Assembly: GCA_010094045.1 (NCBI GenBank)
Contig: ML986737.1
Span: forward strand, 98,859 to 117,261
Source of the DNA: Lojkania enalia
Taxonomy: Eukaryota > Ascomycota > Dothideomycetes > Pleosporales
Direction: 5' to 3'
Length of the DNA stretch: 18,403 nt
The first letter of the stretch is position 1, and each line of letters starts with the position of its first letter. Below are positions 1 through 9,099 of the stretch, piece after piece. A program made the position numbers and the translations under genes. Under the pieces are notes generated by a model. It saw nothing but the letters and a program-made list of their open reading frames with translations. It made no database searches and was not told the DNA's origin.

Positions 1-999
1 TATAAAGAAGATAATATTCTACTAACCTAGGTTATATAGGTTACTAATAACGGCTGGACGATAAATAATATTAGTATTAAGTAGTTAAAGTACTTTAACA
101 CGTATATAAAGGATTGTACTATTAGTATATATTAATTACTAATTCTCGACGGCTATAAGAGCTATAACTCGCTTAAATTCAGGCAGCTTTATAAGGAAAA
201 GAATATCATTACTCTCTATATACCTCTATATTTGTTATACCTACTATAGCTACTAGATGTAGGTTGTTTCTTACTTTTAAAGACTGCGTACGGGCGCTAA
301 GTTGAGTAGCTAATATACGGTTATATTAATTATATTACGAAAATCGAGTTTTTACCCTACTTTAAAATAGCTTTTAACGCAGCAATTATAAAGAGTAATA
401 TTTTAAGTAGCTTTTAAAGCGCTAGTTTAGTTCTATTTAACCTAGATATAGTACTATTAAAGCTCGAAGTTCGACTATATACGCTAATACCCTCTACAGT
501 CGAAGATACCCCTTAGAAGTTAAAAATACTAAGTAATCCTATCGAATTTAGGTCTTAATCTATATACGTTCGATCAAGAGTTTAAAAGCACTTAAATAGC
601 TCGCCTATTTTAATAGTAGAAGCGTTTAAATAGTTTATAAAGGGTACTATATATATAATATATAAAAACGTACTATTATATACTTAGGTTACTAAGCTTT
701 AAACAACTAATAAAGCTGCTATACAACGTCGATTATATAAAAGAAAGTGTATATAGAAGGAAGGTAACCTAATAATTAAAGAAGGCGCTTAATTAACTAC
801 TCTAAAAGAGTTTAGCACTCGTACTAATAGAAAGAAGGGTAGGAAAAAGGCGCGTGTTAATGGAAACCAGCCGATTTAAAGGCGCTGTAGGCAGTATAGT
901 AAGATTAGATATAACTCGCAGACGTGTAAAAATAATGCTATAGATATAGAAGAATAGGCTACTATATTATATAGTATAATAGAATGTAAGAAAGTATAA
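1..999 (+). pseudogene. Pogo/Fot1 transposase relic G (DDE_1 C-terminal half)
   Basis: A transposase of this family cuts and pastes its element at TA sites. The frame beginning at base 1 can be followed without a shift to about 954 (first stop after the knuckle) or 999. The core reads LLILDG at 136-153, with the second catalytic Asp at 148-150. The third is at 256-258 inside LLDVGCF. The two are exactly 35 residues apart and both are intact. The tail holds a zinc-knuckle pattern C-x2-C-x4-H-x4-C at 886-930, in which the second Cys and the His have become Tyr (TAT). Several in-frame TAG/TAA stops replace expected Gln or Trp codons (for example near 28, 37 and 133), so no protein can be made. 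The first catalytic Asp and the DNA-binding domains lie off the left edge. The family assignment is secure. Confidence 0.92.
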
Positions 1000-1047
1000 T
1001 ATTTTGCGAAAAGTAGTCGCGATTTTAGTATAGTTTTAGTATCATGA

Positions 1048-1076
1048 TTAGCTCGCTTAGGTAATTAGCTCGCTTA
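1048..1076. repeat. right terminal repeat of G with two iterons
   Basis: ATTAGCTCGCTTA occurs twice, at 1048-1060 and 1064-1076, 16 nt apart. Read inward from the element end this is TAAGCGAGC repeated. Elements B and D carry similar paired motifs at their ends, so these are probably transposase-binding sites (inference). Confidence 0.65.
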
Positions 1077-1501
1077 TACTGTACGTTAGTCTATTTATAA
1101 TTGCTTAGCTAGATAGCTTTTATATAATAATTCTCTAACCCTATAATAACTAGCTAAGCTAATATTTAGCCTATAATAAAGCCTATCTTATTAAAATTGT
1201 AGGTATTCTTATCTTAAATTCCGTACTACCTCTTTATACCCTATAGAAGCTAGAACTATACGTCTATAATTATTAGATCTTCGTATAGAGCTTACTACTA
1301 ATTATAAGAACGGTTTAATTGGGTTTTAAGGCGTTTAATATACTATACGAAGTTTTAAAGCTAGTAGATACTAATCTAGCTAGTACTATACTTAGCTAAT
1401 AGTCTATTCACTATAGCTTATATACTATTAATTATAGGCGGATATTCTTATAAATTCTAATTAAAGATATAGTTAATAAGTACCTCCTTTTTAGTCTATA
1501 T
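1077..1501 (-). pseudogene. Pogo transposase relic F, middle part
   Basis: Read on the minus strand this is the middle of a Pogo-type transposase: the end of the CENP-B-like helix-turn-helix, the linker (YEDL, then stops where Trp/Gln are expected) and the start of the DDE_1 core. The core motif NTYNFNKIGF contains the first catalytic residue at 1190-1192, now Asn (AAT) instead of Asp. Beyond it the relic stops at about 1079, where element G is inserted, so the second and third catalytic positions lie off the window. On the other side it stops at 1501, where the LTR retrotransposon is inserted. Its N-terminal part resumes at 8856. F is the oldest visible layer on the left. Confidence 0.82.
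1497..1501. repeat. target-site duplication TATAT (left)
   Basis: The five bases TATAT lie directly outside the left LTR and are repeated at 8856-8860 directly outside the right LTR. A 5-bp duplication is what Gypsy-type integrases make. In such TA-rich DNA the match alone is weak, but it coincides with the LTR ends and with the break in relic F. Confidence 0.75.
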
Positions 1502-1703
1502 TAAGAAGGTCTAAGAATATAATAGGATTAGATATAATAAGAATCTATTATTATTAAAGCTAGAAAAAGAGAAGAGAAGATATACGGTAGTAAGATATAT
1601 ATTATTTCCTTACTTTAGTCTAGGTAGGTATAGGGTTATATAAGAGCAACTACTATTATAGTATTATAGAAATAGGACTAAGCTATAGGCCAGGACCTTT
1701 ATA
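1502..1703 (-). repeat. 3' LTR (left copy)
   Basis: This 202-bp copy starts TAAGAAGG and ends CCTTTATA; TG...CA termini would have been turned to TA...TA by RIP. By eye it differs from the copy at 8654-8855 at about 26 positions, all but one of them transitions, with no length difference. Confidence 0.9.
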
Positions 1704-1706
1704 GTA

Positions 1707-1733
1707 TTCCCCTCCTCCTTCTCTTCTTCCTCT
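1707..1733 (-). promoter_or_regulatory. polypurine tract of the LTR retrotransposon
   Basis: A run of 27 pyrimidines on the plus strand is a purine tract on the coding (minus) strand, only three bases inside the 3' LTR. This is the expected position and composition of the primer for plus-strand DNA synthesis. It also independently fixes the orientation of the element. Confidence 0.88.
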
Positions 1734-1744
1734 AATACTAAGTC

Positions 1745-2190
1745 GTATGGACAAGTAGTTCTTTAGTAAAGTTCCGCCCTATATTCTATTTAAATTCTCC
1801 TAAAGCGATTATATCTTTATAATTACTCTAGTCGTTCTATAAGAGTATAGTATAACTAGTCTACTTATAAAGGAACTGCTATTTTAGGCCGCCTCCTCTC
1901 TTACTAATTACTCGTACGTCTTGGATTTTCTTAAGCTCTTATTTATCTTCGTTTCTAATGCTAATTAGTACTAGTTAATAGTCGTCCTATATTTAACTTA
2001 GTAATAGGTCTTAAGTAATAGGGCGAAGTAGCGTTATATAGAAGATATTATAAATTCCTAATAGAATATCTAGTTAGTATATATTTCGTCTAATAGTCTT
2101 ATTAACTATATATTATTAATAGAGCTTATAGAGCTTCTTTTTCCTTATAGAGTCTATTTTAATATTACGTATATTAAGCTAAACTTTATC
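1745..2190 (-). pseudogene. Pol C-terminus: integrase GPY/F module and chromodomain relic
   Basis: Minus-strand translation of about 2190-2030 matches the C-terminal GPY/F module of Gypsy integrases: GDKV, then stop (Trp expected), LNIRNIK, and later LDILLGIYNIFYITLLRP, corresponding to the family's conserved 'ELDLP...V.HVSLLRP' region. Downstream, 1950-1770, an Asp/Glu-rich lead-in (ELKKIQDVRV) and GGGLK, then stop (Trp expected), QFLYK match a chromodomain, which in chromoviruses steers integration to marked chromatin. Stops replace Trp/Gln codons. The frame ends close to the polypurine tract. The GPY/F call is strong; the chromodomain call is good but its C-terminal helix is eroded. Confidence 0.82.
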
Positions 2191-3250
2191 CCCTAATTAG
2201 TATTATAGTATATAATCTCTTATACAATTGTAAATTTCTTACTACTACTATTATATATAAGCTATTATTACTTATACGAATTTAACGTAGTCTTTTAGTT
2301 TACTAATAATCTATTTTACTACATAAATAGGGTCTCTAAACTACTCTATTAACAGCTCCTCTTCTAGTTATACAAACTCTCCTAAGTTTAAATAATAACT
2401 ATAAGTAAGAAAGAATAGGCTAACTCTTATAGAGGAAGTATTTCTAGTACTAACAGTAATCTAAGCTAGTAGTAGCTATAGATCCCAGTTATCTTAGTAG
2501 TAGTTATAATAGTAGTAGAGAAGCTCTATAAGTAGCTAGTTTATATACTCTATACTTCTGTTAGTCTCTAGATAGTATACTATTAATAGCCTTTACTTAA
2601 TTTTAAGAATTTAGTAGATATATACCTATATACTTTATATAAACTACTCTCCTCTATTAAAGACTATTATTTATAGAAGCCTGTAATATACTATAAAATA
2701 CTTAATAAACTTATTAGCTAATATTTAACTCTTAAGGTCTAGAACGGTAATAAAGAGTACTCCTTTATTTAAACAGTCTATAATAATAAGAATATATTTA
2801 TTATTATATATAGTTTTTAATAAGTTAATAATATAGTCTATTAAAATTTCTAACTATATTCTTTTAGGGACTAGAAGAGGATATAATAGACCTTTTTTTC
2901 TAGAATATTAAACTATATTCCTATTATAGAAGTAGTAATTTTATATAAAGTATTTAATATCCGCTACTATTCTAAACTAAAAGTAGTGCCGTAATATTAA
3001 CCTAATTATAATATTCTTACTAGAGTAGCTAGCTAAGTAAGAGTTGTAAGTCTCTTAGATTAGTTTTATATAAAGTAGCTTACTTTTAGAAACCTAAACG
3101 CGTTCTCTCTATATTAATCTATCTCTTAGAATTAAAAGGTTAGATAGACTAATCTTAAAGTAATAGAAGGTTTCTAAAGGTATTCTCTCCTCTACTTTAG
3201 TAGTATAGAGAAGTATAGTATATATCTTATCTTTTTCTTAGATATCTTAC
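2191..3250 (-). pseudogene. Gypsy integrase relic (zinc-binding and catalytic core)
   Basis: Integrase inserts the element's cDNA into the genome. On the minus strand, around 2960-2900, a segment reads NYYFYNRNIV; the family has Cys-x2-Cys here (about 2940-2925), and both Cys codons now read Tyr. It is followed by KKGLL and a conserved proline-rich stretch (LLVPKRI) leading to LIDYIINL. There the first catalytic Asp is intact at 2836-2838 (GAC, preceded by A). The second core strand lies near 2800-2740. The third catalytic Glu was not placed with confidence. The core is in the same frame as RT, RNase H and protease, so no net frameshift has accumulated across about 2.6 kb. Confidence 0.82.
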
Positions 3251-3489
3251 TATAAGATTTCTATTAGTATTTACTACTTCTTATACGATATTTTAGTTAT
3301 AAACTTCCCTTTATCTATAAATTCCTCCCCTATTATAGAGTCTTCTAGAGCAACTACCTCTATCTAATTATTAGAAGTATTTTTAGTATACTAGTTTCTA
3401 GTTTATATAGAAGTTATATAAACCCTATTTTTAAAATTAGATAGTCTAAAGAGTTAGCTAATCCTTCTCTAGATCTACTTATTATTAAC

Positions 3490-4190
3490 TTCTTCTAGAA
3501 GATCCTAATTATAACGTGAGAGAATATTAGCTAAATTATTAAACTTACCCGACTTATATTTAAACTAGAAGTTAAACTAGGTAAGAAATACCGCCTACCT
3601 TATCTAGTACTTAGAGAGTTTCTATACCTTAGTAAAGTATTTTAGGTTATAATAATCTATACGAACTATAAAATATATAAATAGTTTTAAAAACTTCTTC
3701 TATTCTTTAAAGTATTATATAACTACTAGTAATTCTTTATTATAGATTAGGTAGTTATACTCTATAAGAAGTATTTACTTTAATATAAAAGCAACAGGTT
3801 ATAGAACTCTTTTATTATTATATTATAGTAATATACCTCTAGTATACTAGCTAGAGGTATTATACTCTAGAATCGTTTCTCTTTTAGAGTTATATTAAAC
3901 TAACGCTAGTACTTGTACGAAGTATTATTTTAGGTAATTAAAGGTGATAAGTACCCGATTATTAAGTTAAAACTATTTCTTCTCTTATTCTCTTTAAGTA
4001 AGAGTTGTTAGTAGAGTAACTACTTTAGAAAATTCCTTAATAAACTGGTAGTAGAAGTTTATAAAGTCTAAAAAGCTCTATATACCGTAAACTAATATAG
4101 GTACTTTTTAGTTCTAGATTGCCTTAACTTTCTATAGATCTATTCGGATATTTTTTTCCGTATTAATAATAAAACTAAAATATTTTATCG
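3490..4190 (-). pseudogene. RNase H relic of the LTR retrotransposon
   Basis: RNase H removes the RNA template during reverse transcription. The diagnostic C-terminal part is clear on the minus strand at about 3665-3500: FIVRIDYYNLKYFTK, then FNF, stop, FKYKSGKFNNLANILSRYN, corresponding to the family signature 'TDH.NL.YF...Y.PGK.N..AD.LSR'. The Asp of the first motif (3655-3657) is intact, while the expected His has become Tyr. The expected GKxNxxAD Asp has become Asn. It keeps the same frame as RT. The N-terminal half (about 3700-4190) was assigned by position between RT and this motif. Confidence 0.85.
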
Positions 4191-4199
4191 TATAAACTT

Positions 4200-4760
4200 T
4201 AAATTCGTACTTATTAATATTAAGTTAGAAGCTAATATTTATTAGCTTTTAAAGGATTACTTTAATATAGCGCTAATAGTCTTATAGAGAGCTATCTATA
4301 TATATAAGGATATTATCTAAGTATACTAAGATAAAGTTACTTAAATACTTCTAGATCGTATAATTAATATACTATTAAAAGGTACATAGAGTATTTATAA
4401 GACTAAAGGGTATAACTAGCTACTTATATAAACTATAGCGGGTTATAAATACTATCTTCTATTTATCTCCTTCTTTAATTCGGATCTTATTAAATATAGT
4501 AATAATATTAAGTTTTATAAACTACTTAACTCGACTAATTTAATTTAATATTTCTCGGATTAGAGGTAGAGGGTAGTAGTCTTTCTATATAATAGTATTT
4601 AGGGCGCGGTAGTTAATATAGAAGTAGAGGCTACCCTCTAATTTTTATATAAACAGGACCGGTACTATAGTTAAGGAGTTGCTAACCCGAATAAATCCTT
4701 TATTAAGAAGCTCTATTAGAGTCTTCTAAAGGATAAGAAGTATCTCCTATAATATTCTAT
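4200..4760 (-). pseudogene. reverse transcriptase relic (Gypsy type)
   Basis: This is the polymerase that copies the element's RNA. The minus strand shows the RT blocks in order: KGFIRVSNS and INYRALNTII (about 4740-4600), PLPLI (about 4570), IRIKEGDK and FITRYSLYK with VIPFSLIN (about 4490-4410), and the catalytic box YLDNILIYIDSS (4323 downward). The box is YLDD in active enzymes; the second Asp is Asn here (4312-4314, AAT) while the first (4315-4317) is intact. The base before the lost Asp codon is T and before the kept one is A, fitting RIP context. Several stops replace Trp, Gln or Arg codons. Family assignment is secure. Confidence 0.93.
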
Positions 4761-5239
4761 ATAAAAGACCTAAGGGGATTCTTAAAAAGCTTCTATCTTT
4801 TCCTTTCAGCTTAATTATATAGTCTACTTCTAGTTTTAAAGATAGTAGCTTATTAACTTTTTATTAATTAAAGGTACGGAGCTACTATATATATTTTTTA
4901 GAGAGTTTTATATAAGGGTCTATCTTTAACTTATTTTCTAGAACCTTCTAAATATTAGCTATACTAACGGTAAAGATATAGGGTAGCTTAATAAGAGAAT
5001 CTTATAGGCGTTTCTTATAGTATTTTACTATAGTAGAGAAAGTATATACTAAGACTTAGGTAATATTAGCTATATATTATTACTTCTAAAGCTCCTAGTT
5101 TTATATAATTACCCCCGTTCTACAAATATATAGAATTTCTATTTTTAGGTTAATAATTATACTCTTATTTTACCTCTATAAGTGTTCTAAGATTATACTA
5201 TAATCTTCTTCTATTCTTAAGACTATATAAGTAAATACT

Positions 5240-5580
5240 TAACCTAAATCTACCTAACTCCTATCTATATCTAGTAAATTAATAATAGCTATCTTTTTAA
5301 TAATTCTAGCTAAGAAGTTACTAAATAATAAGGCTATTAATAGTGTTAGAAGGTAGAAGTATTCTAGTCTAGCCTTTTATATAATCCTTTTCTCAACTAT
5401 TATATATAAGTTATAGCTATTATCTATTAAGGTAAGAAGGTTAAAGGTATTATTAAGTAGTATAGAGGTTATAAATAGAGTACTAGTTATCTAAAATTAA
5501 TTAAATTTATCTAGTACTTACTTATTTACCTACTCTTTTTATAGCTTTAAGCACCGACTTCTATTTAGAACAATACTTTT
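5240..5580 (-). pseudogene. aspartic protease relic of the LTR retrotransposon
   Basis: The retroviral-type protease matures Gag and Pol. Minus-strand reading around 5430 gives LTLIDNSYN. This is the active-site loop, in which fungal Gypsy proteases have IDNGC or IDSGC; the Gly and Cys have become Ser and Tyr by G-to-A change after T. The active-site Asp (5422-5424) is intact. Downstream (5400-5240) it continues with ARLEYF, LLIALLFSN, and a stretch ending FTYIVLRIEEDYSIILEHL, in keeping with the second half of the fold. The frame is the same as RT. Upstream, near 5555, a Cys-containing stretch (RSRCLKL) may be the last part of a gag zinc knuckle, but this is not certain. Confidence 0.75.
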
Positions 5581-6503
5581 TCTATTCTATTAGTTTAGGC
5601 TATATCTCTATATTCTTTATTATACTAAATAGGCTCTAGTAGTATTATATAAGCCTAATTAAACTATATACTACTCTTAAGCGGAGTATAGTAGTAACTT
5701 TAAGTAAAGTAACTCCTATTTTTATAAGTAAAATAGGTATTCTATTATTTCTAAGCCTTTAGCTCTTTCTCGGTAATATTCCTCATCTTCTCTAGTAGCT
5801 AAAGCCTTATATCTAAGTATTATACGAGTCTACAATTAGCTATTAGTATCTAGTCTATAGTATTATTAATAGTAGCTAACAATTATAGTTGCGGGAGCGG
5901 TATAAGTAGCTATCCCTAGCCGTCCCTCGTCTAACTAGTCTTCCCTCTACTAAAGGAATATATAAAAGTGCTATTAAGTTTAACTACTTTAAAACGGTTA
6001 TTAAGAATATAAAGTTTCTATACGAAGGTTGTATATAATATAAGATCTTTCTTACTAATACTGCTAATTATTAATTAGCGGAGCTTAAGATAAATCTTCT
6101 CTTCTAAATCTTATATCTTAACCTAGTCAAGGTAAGAGTTGTATAATACTTCTATAGAGAGATAATTATACTCGACTAGGAACTTTATAAAGATCTTATT
6201 ACCTTATCTTAGATTTTTAAACTTAATTCTAGCTTATTTCTAATAGTAGGGGTTATTATATTATATGTCTATAATTGTCTAGAATTTATTATAGATAAGA
6301 ATACTTATAGTAATATATTTTTCGTATAACTAAAAGTATATTCTAGTATTATTCTTATAAATAATATTATATAGGCTACTACTATTATATCTATTAAGCT
6401 TATAGATAAACTATTAATATAGATCTTAATCTTTATACTACTTTTCTAAATAGAGTATATTTTATAGTCTTCTTAAAACTTATTTAACTTATTAAATAAC
6501 GTA
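5581..6503 (-). pseudogene. gag relic, C-terminal part
   Basis: This lies between protease and the insertion point of A1. Minus-strand reading from 6503 downward gives long stretches free of unexpected stops in one frame, such as LYEKYITISIL and KFLVEYNYLSIEVLYNSYLD, which fit the helical capsid part of a fungal Gypsy gag (a region ending in a 'FI.EF..L..EA' type segment). The frame agrees with the N-terminal gag piece at 8343-8640 once A1 and one TA are removed. It differs from the pol frame by the equivalent of a -1 shift. Sequence conservation is weak in gag, so the call rests mainly on position and frame. Confidence 0.65.
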
Positions 6504-6569
6504 TTCTACTATTAAAGTAGCTAAACTATTAAAGCGGCTACTTTTTCTTAGCGTAACAAATACTATATA
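6504..6569. repeat. left TIR of A1
   Basis: This 66-bp repeat pairs inverted with 8277-8342. It contains two copies of CTATTAAAGYRGC, 17 nt apart, followed by ACTTTTTCTTAG and AAATACTATATA. Differences from the right copy are mainly transitions. Confidence 0.92.
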
Positions 6570-6629
6570 TAAAAAGTTAATTTACTTAATACTAATAAGA
6601 AATTCTATATATAATATACTTTTATCTAA

Positions 6630-8240
6630 TTTAGAATTTTCCCTACTATCCTTTTAGCACGTATAAGCGTTATGTCCAGTTTTACTATAGTTACTATAGT
6701 AGCATTAAGCTGGTTGAGCCCTTTCTTAAGTATCAGTACTACGAGTCTTCTTAAAGGGCTAAGAGTCTATAGATACTTCAGCAGCTACGTATAAAAATCC
6801 CTCGCTATATAATACTATACTACTATACTAAATATACTTTCTTTTACGCGTTTTACGTTTAGTTACTTCTTCTAATTACCTTTTAAGCTTAGAGTTATAA
6901 GCTTAAAGAAGTATATTCTAATATAGTATTAACTTAGTACCTTTTATAAGCTGTAAGAATTCTTCTTATACCTCTTTTAGTAATTATATAAAGGACTTTT
7001 ATATAAGTATTAATTGTAACCTAAATTTATATATATTATTTAGAGTTTTAGACTACTAGAAGTCTTTTTATAGAAGTAGTTCTAGTAGAGTATATAGTTA
7101 TATATTAAGGTAATCTAATACAACCTACGCGTTTAGAGGAATAATTCCTATTACTTTAAAGGCCTTTTAATAGTTCTTATACGTAAATATATTAAAAAAC
7201 GCGTTCTTAAAGGCTAGAAGAAAGCCTTCTTTATTAATATAGTAGATATATTAGTATACTAAATCTTATACACGCTGCAAGTACTTTAGTTTTAATAATA
7301 AGAAGTAAACTATATTAAGAAGCTAAAGTATATATAATAAATAAGAAGGTATATAAAGTGTTAGGATCTTTTATATAAGGTAGTAATCTTTAAATTTCTA
7401 GTTAAGGTAGCTTTTATAGCCGTTTAAAATAAGTAGCCTATACGATTCTATCTAACGCATCTTTATATATTTATTAAAGTACTTTAGCTACTTAAGACTA
7501 AGCGTATTATTTATCCAGCTATTCTTAGAGACTAAAATTTTCTAATTGTATAGTATACCTACTTCTTTATACTATATAAAGATATAGACGCGTTCTTTAT
7601 AGATAATAAATAGTAGGATCGCGTACGCAGTAGTATAGATACTTTAAATAACTATAACTTACTTATAATCGTCTAGCTATATAAGAGTAGGTCTTATATA
7701 ATATTCTAAACCTATAATAACCTTTATAATACTAATAATATCTATCTAAAAGTCTATCTTATTAAAGTTGTAGATATTATTATTATATATACTATATTTC
7801 GCAATTATATCCTATACGAGTTTAAACTACGCGTTAATAACCTCTAGATTCTCTTATTTTATTCTTTAGCAATCCTTTATTTAATTAAAAGCTGTTTTAA
7901 GTTCGTTTATACGCACTATAAATTATTTAGGCTAATTCTTTTCTATAGGTATTCTACTACGTACGCCTAATAGTTTATCTACTATATCTACTACCTTATA
8001 TAGCTAGAGCGTAAATCCTCGCGAATTAAGGTTAAGAATATATTATACGATTGTTTATTCTTTAGTTATTATAAGCTTCTAGTAATTTAGTTATATATAA
8101 GGGCGAAACGCGATTCTATAAAGTTAAGTAGAGAGTTGTTAATATTATATATTAAAAGCTATAGCAGCGCATCGTACGCTCTTAAACTAGCCTAATTTAT
8201 ACACCTATAAGATAAGCTCAATTCTACCTTCTTATTAAAT
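6630..8240 (-). pseudogene. Pogo-type transposase relic A1
   Basis: On the minus strand the domains run in order: a CENP-B-like helix-turn-helix near 8070-7950 (ILNLNSRGF at about 8045-8015), then the DDE_1 core. The first catalytic position is 7761-7763 (NIYNFNK), the second 7422-7424 (LLILNGYKS) and the third 7314-7316 (LLNIVYF). All three are now Asn, so the enzyme is dead even apart from its stops. The second and third are 35 residues apart. The tail carries a CCHC zinc knuckle at about 6710-6665 (SKTGHNAYTC), with the His and last Cys intact and the first two Cys turned to Tyr. The exact start codon is not determinable because ATG is destroyed by RIP. Confidence 0.88.
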
Positions 8241-8276
8241 TAATAGAAGGTCGCGTTATAGATTTATTATAGTTCG

Positions 8277-8342
8277 TATATAGTATTTATAATACTAAGA
8301 AAAAGTGGCCGTTTTAATAGTTTGGCCGCTTTAATAGTAGAA
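8277..8342. repeat. right TIR of A1
   Basis: Inverted partner of 6504-6569. It retains GGCC where other copies have GGCT or AGCT, so it is the least mutated version of this terminus in the window. Confidence 0.92.
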
Positions 8343-8640
8343 TATATTATAACTTTTATATAAATAGGCTTAGTAATTATTAATAGTATAGTTAGCGAGA
8401 CGCTCCTTTTATAGGCTAAATACTTATTCAGTTACTCTTTAAACTTCTAATAAAGGCTTATTCTTTTAAGTTGCTATTACTGCTTTTCTTTCTCTAGGTA
8501 TTCTAGTCTAGCTGCTATTTTAGCGAACTATCTCTATATAGTTGCTATATCGAATCCTTATTCTACTAGTCCGTTTTAGTCTATAACTTTATATAGTAGT
8601 AGGTCTACTTAGTAGTTAAGATAGAATCTAGTATAGTATA
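8343..8640 (-). pseudogene. gag relic, N-terminal part
   Basis: This lies just inside the 5' LTR. The minus strand reads FAKIAARLEYLEKEK, then Gln-like stops and QLKRISLY, a charged heptad-like stretch typical of the coiled-coil N-terminus of fungal Gypsy gag proteins. The frame continues to the A1 insertion site at 8343 and resumes in the same frame below 6502. The start codon is not identifiable. The function is inferred from position next to the 5' LTR plus the coiled-coil character. Confidence 0.65.
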
Positions 8641-8653
8641 AGCTTTAATAAAT

Positions 8654-8855
8654 TAAGAAAGTCTAAGGATATAATAGAATTAGATATAATAAGAATCTAT
8701 TATTATTAAAGCTAGAAAAAGAGAAGAGAAGGTATATAGTAGTAAGATACGTATTATTTACTTACTTTAGTTTAGGTAAGTGCAGGGTCGTATAAGGGCA
8801 ACTGCTATTATAGCATCGTAGGAATAGGACCGAATTATAGGCCGGGACCTTTATA
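8654..8855 (-). repeat. 5' LTR (right copy)
   Basis: This is 202 bp, exactly the length of the left copy. It keeps more CpA/TpG and CpG than the left copy (for example GTGCAGGG near 8782 and GCATCGTAGG near 8815), so it approximates the ancestral LTR better. It should contain the promoter of the element, but no promoter motif can be separated from the TA-rich background. Confidence 0.9.
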
Positions 8856-8860
8856 TATAT
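8856..8860. repeat. target-site duplication TATAT (right)
   Basis: This matches 1497-1501 on the other side of the LTR retrotransposon. Confidence 0.75.
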
Positions 8861-9060
8861 AAGCTTCTTTAAATTCGGCTTATAATTATATTATACAGCT
8901 ACTCTAGCGTATTAAAAGTAGAGAGTACTTTAAGGGTAGTAAAAAGTTGTTATAGTACTATTCTTAGTTAAAACTTAACCTTAATTAATAGCTAAGATTA
9001 TAAGAATAATTTATAATTCTTTATAAGTTAATTATATATTATTATATTAAACTATTATAT
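8856..9060 (-). pseudogene. Pogo transposase relic F, N-terminal part
   Basis: The minus strand reads from about 9040 down: LAIN with Gln-like stops, a first helix-turn-helix ending STLYF near 8920, and NYKPNLKKL at about 8885-8860, which leads into the CENP-B-like domain. Across the LTR retrotransposon, on the far side at 1501 and below, the reading resumes as TKKEVLINYIFN, the start of the next helix. The two pieces are therefore parts of one gene split by the retrotransposon. The N-terminal end of F and its 5' TIR were not identified; relic E begins close by at about 9100. Confidence 0.72.
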
Positions 9061-9099
9061 ATTAATCTAGATAGGTCGTTAAAAGTTTAATAAGGTAAT

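Larger units (their letters stand above)
1..1076 (+). mobile_element. Pogo/Fot1-type transposon G, 3' part
   Basis: This is the 3' part of a Tc1/mariner-superfamily (Pogo/Fot1-type) DNA transposon; the 5' part lies outside the window. It holds the C-terminal half of a transposase and then a non-coding tail ending in a terminal repeat at 1048-1076. At the right edge a TA (1077-1078) is followed by sequence that reads as relic F on the other strand, so G was inserted into F. CpA/TpG sites survive near 840-1060, so RIP here is milder than in most of the window. The right boundary is inferred from the end of the repeat and the start of F; the left TIR is not visible for comparison. Confidence 0.8.
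6504..8342 (-). mobile_element. complete Pogo-type transposon A1 (nested in gag)
   Basis: This 1839-bp element has 66-bp terminal inverted repeats beginning TTCTACTATTAAAG at both ends and a TA target duplication (6502-6503 and 8343-8344). The transposase runs on the minus strand. It interrupts gag of the LTR retrotransposon; removing it with one TA restores a common gag frame. Related copies are A2 (9966), A3 (17959) and A4 (18285). A1 keeps several CpA/TpG sites, especially at 6650-6800, and is younger or less RIPped than its host and than A2. Confidence 0.93.
1502..8855 (-). mobile_element. complete Gypsy-type chromodomain LTR retrotransposon
   Basis: This 7354-bp element lies on the minus strand, with two 202-bp LTRs, a TATAT duplication outside both, and a polypurine tract next to the 3' LTR. 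The internal region holds, in 5' to 3' order on the minus strand, relics of gag, protease, reverse transcriptase, RNase H, integrase, the GPY/F module and a chromodomain. Integrase after RNase H is the Gypsy (Metaviridae) order, and the chromodomain places it among chromoviruses. Removing the 1839-bp element A1 nested in gag leaves about 5.5 kb, a usual size. All genes are destroyed by RIP-type transitions. No primer-binding site was recognised next to the 5' LTR (minus-strand sequence just below 8654). It is inserted in the helix-turn-helix region of relic F. Confidence 0.92.

Noticed and set aside
1680..1740. Pyrimidine-rich tract as a splice-site or host regulatory element
   Set aside because: Its position three bases inside an LTR and its strand fit a retrotransposon polypurine tract, which explains it fully.
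8620..8653. Primer-binding site of the LTR retrotransposon
   Set aside because: The minus-strand sequence next to the 5' LTR does not show a convincing match to a tRNA 3' end after allowing for RIP changes.
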